64,000 nt of DNA from Algoriphagus sp. Y33 (lineage in GTDB: Bacteria; Bacteroidota; Bacteroidia; Cytophagales; Cyclobacteriaceae). Each line of letters starts with the position of its first letter. Positions within the stretch are counted from its first letter, which is position 1. The DNA lies in contig NZ_CP061947.1 of NCBI RefSeq assembly GCF_014838715.1, positions 5,818,001 through 5,882,000 of the forward strand, written 5' to 3'. A program made the translations under genes and the position numbers. Positions 29,053 to 36,821 of the stretch are shown piece by piece. Under the pieces are notes generated by a model. That model saw only the letters and a list, made by a program, of their open reading frames with translations. It ran no database searches and had not been told where the DNA came from.

Positions 29053-29732
29053 ATGTATCAAAAGTGTTGACAGAGAAATTCTAATCTGTAATAGTTGCAA
29101 CGGAAATTGTGTAAAAAATGGCAAAACAGGATCTGCAAACAAAGATTCAGGTGCAGGAAATGTGGCAAAAGCTGTTTAAAAGAGTATATCAATAACGCCT
29201 GCCATCATGAATCAAATAAATGGATATACAGGTTGCTTAAAGAAGGTTGCGGTATCAGAAGCATTGGCCGCTTATTAGAAATCGCCTGTGCTACAGTGAT
29301 GAAACGTATAAAATCAATAGCCACCTGTATCAAAAAGCCACCTGTTGCCTTAGGCAAAAAATATCAATTAGATGAAATAAGAACATTTATTAAGTGTAAG
29401 GACAACCTGATTTGGATAGCGTATGCCATAAAAAAGGACACAAAAGAGGTAGTTGATTTAATATTGGGAAAAGAACAAATAAAACCCTTAAAACCATCGT
29501 CAATACACTCCTTTTGGCACAGACTAAGGCTATTTCCACAGGCCGGCTCAAAAATTATAAATATCTTATACCGAAAAAGATACACCTGACAAATGTTAAC
29601 GGAATAAATCATATTGAACGGATGAACTTAAATTTACGCACCCATTTAAAACGCCTGAATCGGCGGACAATTTGTTTTTCTAGGAGCGTGGCCATGCTGG
29701 CTGCCTGTTTAAAGATTTACTTTTGGGGTTGA
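29053..29732 (+). pseudogene. Broken IS1-family transposase
   Basis: Remnant of an IS1-type (InsAB) transposase. The zinc-finger start (ICNSCNGNCVKNGKTG) is in one frame. The next part (KQRFRCRKCGKSC, LKEGCGIRSIGRLL, YQLDEIRTFIKCKDNLIWIAYA) is in a second frame, joined near 29130. The end (LKNYKYLIPKKIH, NHIERMNLNLRTHLKRLNRRT, LKIYFWG) is in a third frame, joined near 29490. Spliced together these give a near full-length protein of this family, so two frameshifts inactivate it. Clear terminal inverted repeats and target duplications were not found. An old insertion next to the RHS cassettes fits an accessory region. Confidence 0.85.
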
Positions 29733-29774
29733 AAATACATAGGTAGGATATTATCTTGTGTAAAATTTAAACTT

Positions 29775-29951
29775 ATGAAAAACTTAATTCTTTTTGGGCT
29801 GGTTACATTTTTCACGGTTTCACTTACTTCATGTTTGAAGGAATACGAATGCAAATGCCCCGCAGGTACTACCGCTAAAGTAAAAACAACCACTAAAGCG
29901 GAAGCGAAGAAAGAATGCGAAGCACAATCAGGTGGAGGTTGTACGCTTTAG
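29775..29951 (+). CDS. Small cysteine-containing lipoprotein (58 aa)
   Basis: Short gene: signal MKNLILFGLVTFFTVSLTSC with lipobox LTSC, then a tiny mature part with paired cysteines (YECKCPAG, AKKECEAQ, GGGCTL). The pattern CxC...C...C resembles a group of small lipoproteins common in Bacteroidota (known from memory, function unknown). It lies between the IS1 remnant and the C-tract. The clear lipobox and orderly cysteine pattern argue for a real gene despite its size. Confidence 0.65.
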   Translation: MKNLILFGLVTFFTVSLTSCLKEYECKCPAGTTAKVKTTTKAEAKKECEAQSGGGCTL

Positions 29952-30049
29952 TAATCGCCGGGATACGTCGGAATTTCAGTCAACTAGTCCATAAAACAGC
30001 GTTATCTTTAAATACGCATAGGGGCAAATGAGGGGTTACCCTCAATAGA

Positions 30050-30087
30050 CCCCCCCCCCCCCCCCCGCATGGGTCCATGCGGGGGGG
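30050..30087. repeat. C17 homopolymer and strong hairpin at island edge
   Basis: Seventeen consecutive C (30050-30066). The last seven, with GCATG, pair with CATGC plus seven G (30076-30087) around loop GGTC, a 12-bp perfect stem. It stands in a 339-base non-coding gap (29952-30290) that otherwise shows nothing convincing. It could be a bidirectional terminator, a slippage-prone tract or an assembly join. Confidence 0.7.
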
Positions 30088-30290
30088 TTCTCAATACGAC
30101 ATTGTAACTATAGGAGGTCTGCTACATCAGATTGTTATTTTTCAATGAGGTATTTCGCATCTAAAACTGCCTTCAAATCATCATTAAGGTTCGACTTTAT
30201 GCCGCTCCCCTCTACATTGAGATCAGGCAGTTACATTAAGTTGTGGCTGCCTTTTTGTTTTTTATGCGGTCTGAGTGATACTCCCCTAAA

Positions 30291-31679
30291 TTACCTCTCC
30301 CTTTTCGGATTGTCCCAATGTTTTTTCCAGTCTGTAAATTTAGAGGGTTTGATGCGGTAGCGTGCAAAATTTCCTTCGTGTAGTCCTAGAAGTTCCGTTT
30401 CTACCACTTCGATGAATTTCGCCTGATCTTCTTCGGGAAGCTTTTGGGCTTCTTTTTTCACTGTGGATGACGCTTCTTCTTTACCCATTGCGTTGCTGAC
30501 AATGTGACCAATCGCACTGCGCATGTGTTCCCTATATTTCATACGGAAGGTGTCTGGTTCACCCAAAGATTGGCGGATGGCAGCATAGCGAAGTGCAGAT
30601 CGTTCATATGCCCACAGAAAAACATCTTTAAACAGTTCTATTCGATTTAGCTCATAAATCCCAAGCATTCCTTTGACATAGCTTTCTTCGGGTACATCTA
30701 TGAATGAAAGGGGGGCAAGATTATGACGGTTGAATGGAAGGTTGGCTGCCAATCGGGAGACACGCTTATTGACATCATCAAACGGCTGTAAATATGGGAA
30801 GTGCACCAACACGAAAAAGGCTTGCTCAAAAGGATTTTCAATTTGCCGCGCTTTTTCAAGAATAAGATCGAATAATTCTTCGATGAGTTGGGGAATTCCC
30901 AAGGGTGTAAAAACCGAATGCGTTATCCCGACTCCGAATGCCCTTAATCTTCCTGATGCTGCAGGATTCGGCAATAAGTTGTTTGACAGCAAGGCATGCA
31001 GGTTTAGGACGGTGTACCGATTAAAATCTACCTCATTTGATGATTCGACTAAGAACTCAATTGCCTCTTTGTGATTGAGGATCATTTGCGTCTCTTTGGC
31101 TGATTTATTATTGGCGGCTTGTCCTTCATGAATCAGCAATTCCGTGTCCAAAAGTGAATAAGTGTTGCCTTCCAGTCGGCTTGAGTTCCACGACAAATCA
31201 ATCAATAGACGGTTCAGGATTTCACGGGCATAGGTTCCTGCGGGTTGTTCACTATCCCGTGTCTTCCCCCATTGTGCCAGCTTTTGCTTTTCTTCATTGC
31301 TGAGATAGCTGTCAATGTTCGGGCGATAGTTTTCTAAGAATGTTCGGTTGTATCCCACTGGAGTTCTTTGTATCTCGGGGCGTGATACTAAGGCTAAAAC
31401 AACCTTTCCTCCTTGAGATAGAGGGATTGCCGTTTGTGGCTCGTCAGCTTTCTCTGTCTTTGAGGGAGGCGGATCTATATTCTTTGCAAAATATCGAGTG
31501 GCCCGAGCCTCTCCCTCAACACGGATGAAACCACTTTCCTTAAGATTCTTAAGTCGTCTTTGGAGTGTCCTTTTTTTAATTAAGAATGGCAGCTTTTCAA
31601 TAAGGTCATCTATTGCTAGACCATTTGGAAATGACGAAACTATTTCCTTAATAATATCAGGCTCGTTTTTAAGTTCCAT
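30291..31679 (-). CDS. Fic-family protein with N-terminal winged helix and non-canonical active site
   Basis: Protein of 462 residues. The N-terminus (about 1-65: DDLIEKLPFLIKKRTLQRRLKNLKESGFI) looks like a winged-helix DNA-binding domain. Then come a Fic N-terminal region with an inhibitory-helix motif SSRLEG (S166xxxE170-G171) and the Fic core. In canonical Fic enzymes the loop reads HPFxDGNGR and its histidine drives AMP transfer. Here it reads QPFDDVNKR (Q298 to R306), with histidine replaced by glutamine and both glycines changed. A distinct Fic subgroup has this loop, so it is probably not decay, but AMPylation is doubtful. The gene stands alone beside an elaborate palindromic operator, suggesting that its own winged helix regulates it. 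It is the first gene of chromosome-like composition. Confidence 0.85.
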   Translation of the reverse strand: MELKNEPDIIKEIVSSFPNGLAIDDLIEKLPFLIKKRTLQRRLKNLKESGFIRVEGEARATRYFAKNIDPPPSKTEKADEPQTAIPLSQGGKVVLALVSRPEIQRTPVGYNRTFLENYRPNIDSYLSNEEKQKLAQWGKTRDSEQPAGTYAREILNRLLIDLSWNSSRLEGNTYSLLDTELLIHEGQAANNKSAKETQMILNHKEAIEFLVESSNEVDFNRYTVLNLHALLSNNLLPNPAASGRLRAFGVGITHSVFTPLGIPQLIEELFDLILEKARQIENPFEQAFFVLVHFPYLQPFDDVNKRVSRLAANLPFNRHNLAPLSFIDVPEESYVKGMLGIYELNRIELFKDVFLWAYERSALRYAAIRQSLGEPDTFRMKYREHMRSAIGHIVSNAMGKEEASSTVKKEAQKLPEEDQAKFIEVVETELLGLHEGNFARYRIKPSKFTDWKKHWDNPKRER

Positions 31680-31700
31680 GACCTATTCCCTTTATGTATT

Positions 31701-31789
31701 GCGACAATATTATTACAAAAATGACGCAATAGCAAGAATCGCGTCAAATTAGTGACGCGATTCTTGCTATTGCGTCAAATTAGTGGCGC
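31701..31789. promoter_or_regulatory. Operator region of the Fic gene with perfect 25-bp inverted repeat
   Basis: Arms 31722-31746 and 31753-31777 are perfect reverse complements around the spacer AATTAG. Within this, the unit GCGTCA-AATTAG-TGACGC (31741-31758) recurs as GCGTCA-AATTAG-TGGCGC (31772-31789), 31 bp or about three helical turns away. Half-sites GCGACA (31701) and TGACGC (31722) extend the set towards the gene. It sits 22-110 bp upstream of the Fic start codon and probably overlaps its promoter. From 31790 to 32079 I see no further structure. Confidence 0.7.
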
Positions 31790-32079
31790 GATATGGGTGT
31801 CCGCATCAAAATAAAGTAGTGAAATATAGGTTTACGTCAAGGTTGCCTGACGAAAACATGGGCTAAAAGCTAGAACTTGAAAGGTGGAAATGTGTGTGGG
31901 CATGTTAGAAAATACAGTTTGTTAGTAGGGATTTTAATGTAGGGCGATTCCTTTAGCCCGCATTTGTTTGGATTTTTCCATCACTTATTTGAAAATTTCC
32001 TTGGCTCACTTGATTCTTGTATGACCTCTATAGTGCACGGGCTAGTTTTGAGCATCAATTACCAACAAATACTAAGCAC

Positions 32080-32820
32080 ATGAACAAGGAATTAATCTTT
32101 CTCAGAACTTTTGCCTTTACGGCAGCCATCAGCTCATCTTTCTTCTTTTTTTCCTCATTCAAGGAAACCGGAAGTCAAAAATTCGAAACCATTGATGTAC
32201 AGCGAATCAATATCGTAGAAGCTGACGGCACGGTTAAAATGATTGTGACCAACGCAGGTTTGTTTCCGAATGGAGCAGAGAAGATCAATGGCAGAAACAC
32301 AAATGAAGACCGTAAGAAAAGAGCCGGAATGCTGTTTTTCAATGAGGATGGGATTGAATGTGGAGGACTTATCTATGATGGCGAGAAAAAGGAAAATGGG
32401 CATAGCGCCGGATTGTCTCTGACTTTTGACCAGTATGATGGAGATCAGGTAATGCAGCTTTTGACCACCGATTCCCAAAAGGGAGATCAGCGCTACGTGA
32501 GTTCAAGCTTGGTTTTCAATGATAGACCTGCCAAAGAAACGCAGGAAAAAACACGGGAGATTATGCAGGAACTGGCAGAACTTCGCAAGTCAGACCCAGC
32601 CGCATTTAAGGTAAAGTATGCTGAATACAAGGATCAGGAGTTGCTGGGTGGCTCACCTAGAATTATGCTGGGAAAATCAAGAAGTCAGAATAACGGGTTA
32701 TTTTTGTTTGATGACCAAGGGATGCCTAGAGCCATGTTCTATCTGGATAAGGACAACAATCCGAAACTGGAGGCATTTGATGAGCAGGGAAACGTAACGG
32801 GTTCTTGGCCTGAAAACTAA
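32080..32820 (+). CDS. Exported hypothetical protein, single N-terminal membrane segment
   Basis: Unrecognised protein of 246 residues. The ATG at 32080 is preferred over an upstream in-frame ATG (32017) because it leads into a signal/anchor sequence (MNKELIFLRTFAFTAAISSS then phenylalanine-rich). The mature part has beta-strand repeats of the type INIVEADGTVKMIV, GMLFFNEDGIECGGLIYDG and GLFLFDDQGMPRAMFYLDKD, reminiscent of repeated stranded modules. It is closed by its own terminator and precedes a two-component pair. Function unknown. Confidence 0.75.
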   Translation: MNKELIFLRTFAFTAAISSSFFFFSSFKETGSQKFETIDVQRINIVEADGTVKMIVTNAGLFPNGAEKINGRNTNEDRKKRAGMLFFNEDGIECGGLIYDGEKKENGHSAGLSLTFDQYDGDQVMQLLTTDSQKGDQRYVSSSLVFNDRPAKETQEKTREIMQELAELRKSDPAAFKVKYAEYKDQELLGGSPRIMLGKSRSQNNGLFLFDDQGMPRAMFYLDKDNNPKLEAFDEQGNVTGSWPEN

Positions 32821-32832
32821 AACTGAATAATG

Positions 32833-32856
32833 AAGGCGGGAGCACTCTCCCGCCTT
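32833..32856 (+). terminator. Rho-independent terminator
   Basis: Perfect 10-bp stem AAGGCGGGAG / CTCCCGCCTT with loop CACT, followed by TTCCCC. It separates the hypothetical protein gene from the LytS-like gene. Confidence 0.75.
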
Positions 32857-32870
32857 TTCCCCTTTCACTT

Positions 32871-33902
32871 ATGAAGAAGGTTTTTGCCCGCCTGCACCTT
32901 TCACCAGGCTTTCTGCTTTTCATGATTCTTTTTTCTTACCTAGAATCAATCCGTGCCAGAATAGCTCCCGGTCAACTCATCAATGGCTATACGTTTACCC
33001 CTGAAGCAGTGATTACCGCAATTCCCCAGGTGTTAATTATTGTGCTTCTCCTCCGCTATTGTTTTCAAAAAATACATGGAGACAGTTTTCCATTCCACCG
33101 ACAAAAAGCAGTGGCTAGTTTCTTGGCAGGAATGATAGGTTGGGTATTGGCGAGTAACTTGATTTCGCTGATGATCTCACTGGTCTTTGGGACTTTCGGG
33201 CGAAATTTTGTTTATGGAATTATTCTGCGAGCCAACTTTGCCAATGTGCTTGATTTTATGGTTTATGGAGGATTCTACTTTGCTTTTTTGCTCTTTCAGA
33301 AATTTCAAGAGAACCAAAGAATGCTCGCTGCGTACGACGCAGCGTTGGCAGAGTCTACCATACGTCAACTCAAGCAGCAACTCAATCCCCACTTTCTTTT
33401 TAATAATCTGAACGTATTGGATCAGCTGATTGAGGAGAATCCGGCTACCGCATCAGAATTCCTTCATGATTTTTCAGAAATTTACCGTTATGCCTTGGAA
33501 AAATCGGATGTAAAGTTGGTTAGGTTTGAGGAGGAGTTGGATTTTGCCACTAATTATTTCCGTTTACTTTCACGGAAATTTGGAAAAGGATTCAAACTGA
33601 ATGTTTCCAATTCCATTAACACCACATTTTTACCTCCGCTGACGTTACAGCTTTTGATAGAAAATGCGGTATTTCATAATCAAGGTAACGAAGTTCAGCC
33701 AATCACGATCAGCATCGATGTCCAGGATAAGCTAAGAGTTACGAATAAGCGGAAACCCTATAAATTTAAAAAACAGAGTGGTGGGAGAGGCTTGGAAAAC
33801 CTAAGAAAACAATATGGGCTGCTGAGCGAAGCGCCTATTCAAATCATCGAAACGAATGAAATATTTACAGTGGAACTACCCCTGATTGACCGAAAAGCAT
33901 GA
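32871..33902 (+). CDS. LytS-type sensor histidine kinase
   Basis: Membrane sensor kinase of 343 residues. The N-terminal ~145 residues carry about four hydrophobic segments. A short coiled region leads to the His_kinase domain (LytS/YehU class), with the phosphoacceptor motif LNPHFLFN near residue 174. A reduced ATPase domain follows, with the N box LLIENAVFHN and a glycine box GGRGLENL. No extra sensory domain is present. Its stop overlaps the start of the following response regulator (ATGA), the standard arrangement for a LytS/LytTR pair. Signal and targets are unknown. Confidence 0.92.
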   Translation: MKKVFARLHLSPGFLLFMILFSYLESIRARIAPGQLINGYTFTPEAVITAIPQVLIIVLLLRYCFQKIHGDSFPFHRQKAVASFLAGMIGWVLASNLISLMISLVFGTFGRNFVYGIILRANFANVLDFMVYGGFYFAFLLFQKFQENQRMLAAYDAALAESTIRQLKQQLNPHFLFNNLNVLDQLIEENPATASEFLHDFSEIYRYALEKSDVKLVRFEEELDFATNYFRLLSRKFGKGFKLNVSNSINTTFLPPLTLQLLIENAVFHNQGNEVQPITISIDVQDKLRVTNKRKPYKFKKQSGGRGLENLRKQYGLLSEAPIQIIETNEIFTVELPLIDRKA

Positions 33903-34678
33903 TGATAAAGGTAGTGATTATGGAGGATGAATTGCCTTCGAGAAATAAATTGAAGCGATTCTTAGAGCAATTGGATGAACCGATCCAACTAGTAAAGGAA
34001 CTTGATTCTGTTGAATCGGGAATTGCTTTTTTCTCTACTCAGCCAAAAATAGACTTGCTCATATCGGATATTGAGCTGCTGGATGGAAATGCCTTCCAGA
34101 TTTTTGAGGAAATTGAAATTCCCTGCCCCATCATTTTCACTACTGCATACAATCAATTTTGGATGCAGGCTTTCGAGGGAAATGGGATTGAGTATTTACT
34201 AAAGCCTTTTAATTTTGACCGCTTTCAAAAAGCCTGGAATAAATTTGCCCATCTAACCAAATCGAAAGATGATCAAGCTGATTTGCTAAAGTCCCTTCAC
34301 GCATTGTTGGGAAATCAACAATCCGTTAAGCCAACTTTCAAAACCAGAATTTCGATACCTACCCATAAGGGATCTTATTTTTTGTCAGTTGAGGAGATTT
34401 GCCTGTTCACAGCGGAGAATTCAGTTGTCTGGGCGGTGGATCAGCTTGGGAAAAAGCATCTGCTTCAGGAGCCTACCTTAAAGGAAATCGAGGAAACTCT
34501 GAATCCTGATTTGTTTTTTAGGATCAGTAGGAGTCATTTAGTGCAAAAGCAATTTGTACAGGGGATGGAGCGCTATACCAAAAATTCCATAGCGATAAAA
34601 ATGATAGGGCTGAATCAGTTGGTGGTATGTAGCCAAAGTGCTACTTCCCGGTTTCTGAAGTGGATAGCTACGTCATAG
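33899..34678 (+). CDS. LytTR-family response regulator
   Basis: Response regulator of 259 residues. The receiver domain (about 1-120) has acidic residues E9/D10 and the likely phosphoacceptor D57 in LISDIEL. The C-terminal LytTR DNA-binding domain (about 150-259) has the typical core (ISIPTHKGSYFLSVEEICLF, FFRISRSHLVQKQFV). It is translationally coupled to the upstream kinase, which presumably phosphorylates it. Two adjacent ATG codons (33899 and 33902) are possible starts. Confidence 0.92.
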   Translation: MMIKVVIMEDELPSRNKLKRFLEQLDEPIQLVKELDSVESGIAFFSTQPKIDLLISDIELLDGNAFQIFEEIEIPCPIIFTTAYNQFWMQAFEGNGIEYLLKPFNFDRFQKAWNKFAHLTKSKDDQADLLKSLHALLGNQQSVKPTFKTRISIPTHKGSYFLSVEEICLFTAENSVVWAVDQLGKKHLLQEPTLKEIEETLNPDLFFRISRSHLVQKQFVQGMERYTKNSIAIKMIGLNQLVVCSQSATSRFLKWIATS

Positions 34679-34843
34679 TTCTATCTTTTCTACCACTAAA
34701 GTGCCCAAAGCAGTATAGGATTCGAGGAACTTTAGCATTAAGGCCACTTCGGTCTTCTGTCTTCCCTCCTGCAAACCAAAGAGAATATAGCCAATGGCAT
34801 CATTGCGGATAATTATGATCGATTTTACATAAAGCCACCCATC
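34673..34843 (-). other. In-frame open stretch after the GlxA-type regulator stop
   Basis: After the TGA of the regulator gene the same frame stays open for 56 codons (beginning DGWLYVKS and including NDAIGYILFGLQEGRQKTEV and FLESYTALGTLVVEKIEL) to a TGA inside the end of the LytTR gene. The residue pattern looks like real protein. It may be the tail of a decayed gene, stop read-through, or chance. Confidence 0.35.
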
Positions 34844-35824
34844 TCAATTCATCCTTGCCCATTTGTTGTATTTATTTCTGTACTCAATAGGAGTGAGTCC
34901 GGTGATCTTTTTGAAAGTAGTCCGAAATGCTTTCGTGTCAGAATAGCCTACGTCAAACATGACTTCGGTGATGTTCTTCATGGTAGTTTCAAAGCTTCGT
35001 TTGGCTGCCTCTACTTTTACCCGCTGAATGTATTCTAAGACCGAATTATTGGTGACACGCTTAAATCTGCGCTCAAAACTCCTTCTTCCTACAGCCACTT
35101 GATCGGCGAGCACGTCCACAGTTATGCGTTCTTCGAGTTTGTTTTCTATGTATTCTTGAGCCTTTTTTACAGCTTCATCCTGATGGGATTTTTGACCTTT
35201 GAACATGGAGAAGGCTGTCTGACTATCACGGTCTATGTCTATTGCGAAGTACTTTGCTGTCAAAATCGCTATTTCCCGATCCGCATATTTTTCTACGAGA
35301 TGAAGTAATAAGTTCCAATAGGAATTGGCTCCTCCGCTGGAATAAATGCCGTTTTCTTCTGTCACTATCGTTCCGTCCTGAACTTCTACCTCAGGATAAA
35401 ACTCCCGGAATAGATTTGCAAATCCCCAGTGTGTAGAGCATTTTTTACCATTCAGCAATCCCGTAGCCGCCAAAAGGAAAGCGCCTACACACAATGATGC
35501 AATTTCCGTCCCGTCCTTATGCTGCGCTTTGATCCAAGGAATATAGGCCTTATTCGCTTCCACAGCTAGTTTCATGTCTCCAAACAGTGCAGGGATTACC
35601 ACGAGATCCGGCGGAGTTGCTGTGGATAAAAGCCGGTCAGGAAAAACGGAATAACGTTTGCCGTTTAATTTCACCTCAGGATTGAGTCCTACCAATTCTA
35701 CATGAAAAAGAGCTGTGCCTCCGGATTTGATCAGGAATTCATTGACTGCAGAGAAGCAATATTGCGGGTCGGCAATCGCTTGCAGAACAGACTGTTCCGG
35801 GACTAGGATGGCGATATTTTTCAT
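34844..35824 (-). CDS. GlxA-type transcriptional regulator (DJ-1/PfpI domain plus AraC HTH)
   Basis: Protein of 326 residues. The N-terminal ~190 residues form a DJ-1/PfpI-like domain (IAILVPEQ, LVVIPALFGD, ASLCVGAFLLA with the elbow cysteine near 113, and CSTHWGFANLF). The C-terminal ~100 residues form a double AraC HTH (SFERRFKRVTN, ITEVMFDVGYSDTKAFRTTFKKITGLTP). GlxA-type regulators sense small molecules or stress and activate neighbouring genes. It is divergent from the two SRPBCC genes, which makes them likely targets (inference). Confidence 0.92.
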   Translation of the reverse strand: MKNIAILVPEQSVLQAIADPQYCFSAVNEFLIKSGGTALFHVELVGLNPEVKLNGKRYSVFPDRLLSTATPPDLVVIPALFGDMKLAVEANKAYIPWIKAQHKDGTEIASLCVGAFLLAATGLLNGKKCSTHWGFANLFREFYPEVEVQDGTIVTEENGIYSSGGANSYWNLLLHLVEKYADREIAILTAKYFAIDIDRDSQTAFSMFKGQKSHQDEAVKKAQEYIENKLEERITVDVLADQVAVGRRSFERRFKRVTNNSVLEYIQRVKVEAAKRSFETTMKNITEVMFDVGYSDTKAFRTTFKKITGLTPIEYRNKYNKWARMN

Positions 35825-35903
35825 AACTTGAATTTACTATTTCCTGTCGCAATTTGCCTATCATTTGTCTGAATTGAACAGGATGTATCAAAGCCCTGTA
35901 TGA

Positions 35904-35911
35904 TAGATTTG
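35904..35911 (+). promoter_or_regulatory. Possible -7 element TAGATTTG for the SRPBCC genes
   Basis: Matches the Bacteroidota TAnnTTTG -7 box, 33 bases before the ATG at 35945. The nearest TTG (35874-35876) is about 27 bases upstream, wider than usual, so support is weak. Confidence 0.35.
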
Positions 35912-35944
35912 TTAAATTAATTTTTGAAAATAAGCCAAAATACA

Positions 35945-36373
35945 ATGACAACTATTCAAAAATCCAAAATTACTGTGCAAGCCACAGTAAATGCCTCATT
36001 AGAAAAGGTATGGGATTACTTTACCCAGCCCAAACATATCATACATTGGAACAATGCTTCTCCGGATTGGCATACGCCAAGGGCAGAAAATGATCTTCAA
36101 CCAGGCGGAAGTTTTACGTCCAGAATGGAAGCCAAAGACGGGAGTATGGGCTTCGATTTTGGAGGTGTATATCAGGAGGTAGAACTGCATTCTTTTTACA
36201 CATACATCATGGAAGATGGACGCTATGCGAAGGTCTCTTTTACCAAAGTGTCGGATGGAGTCGAGATTAAGGAGGTTTTCGATGCTGAGATGACTAATCC
36301 GGCGGAAATGCAGAAAAATGGCTGGCAGGCAATTTTAGACAACTTTAAAACATATATACAATCCCATGAGTAA
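35945..36373 (+). CDS. SRPBCC (AHSA1-like) protein 1
   Basis: Protein of 142 residues with a START/Bet v1-like fold of the AHSA1 group. The typical opening is TVQATVNASLEKVWDYFTQPKHI, then WNNASPDWHTPRAENDLQPGG and a final helix GWQAILDNFKTYI. The ATG at 35945 fits the family start better than the upstream TTG. These small hydrophobic-cavity proteins often sit with glyoxalase-like genes and stress regulators. The following gene overlaps its end by eight bases. The ligand is unknown. Confidence 0.88.
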   Translation: MTTIQKSKITVQATVNASLEKVWDYFTQPKHIIHWNNASPDWHTPRAENDLQPGGSFTSRMEAKDGSMGFDFGGVYQEVELHSFYTYIMEDGRYAKVSFTKVSDGVEIKEVFDAEMTNPAEMQKNGWQAILDNFKTYIQSHE

Positions 36374-36821
36374 TCTAGAAACATTACACTTCGAAATCGA
36401 AATAGCATGTTCTCCTATGAAAGTGCATGAGCACATGCTGGCAAAAGAAACGTACAAAGAATGGACTCACATCTTTTCACCTGGTTCTACTTTCATTGGA
36501 AGCTGGGAAGAAGGGAGCAAGATAATTTTTGTGGGTGAAGGTGAAAATGAAGGAATGCATGGCCGGGTTGAAAAAAATGATCCGGGTAAGTTCGTAAGCA
36601 TCGAGCACTTGGGAGAATGGAAAGATGGGAAAGAAGTGGCACCTAACGAAGCCGCGTTGAACTGGGTGGGAGCACATGAAAATTACACTTTCGAAGAGAC
36701 AGATAAGGGCACTTTACTAAAAGTTGATCTGGATTCCCCAGAAGATTTTTCACAGCACTTTGCCGGAATCTGGCCCAAAGCATTAGACAAACTCAAAGAA
36801 ATCTGTGAAAGGAATGGATGA
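36366..36821 (+). CDS. SRPBCC-fold protein 2
   Basis: Protein of 151 residues with the same fold as its upstream neighbour but divergent: LHFEIEIACSPMKVHEHMLAKETY, WTHIFSPGSTFIGSWEEGSK, then KFVSIEHLGEW and LNWVGAHENYTF. The C-terminal helix is ALDKLKEICERNG. It overlaps both neighbours and is clearly co-translated in a three-gene operon with SRPBCC protein 1 and the VOC protein. Confidence 0.87.
   Translation: MSNLETLHFEIEIACSPMKVHEHMLAKETYKEWTHIFSPGSTFIGSWEEGSKIIFVGEGENEGMHGRVEKNDPGKFVSIEHLGEWKDGKEVAPNEAALNWVGAHENYTFEETDKGTLLKVDLDSPEDFSQHFAGIWPKALDKLKEICERNG

Noticed and set aside
29053..29732. IS1 remnant as an active element using programmed frameshifting
   Set aside because: Two separate breaks lie at positions without the usual slip site, and no clear terminal inverted repeats were found.
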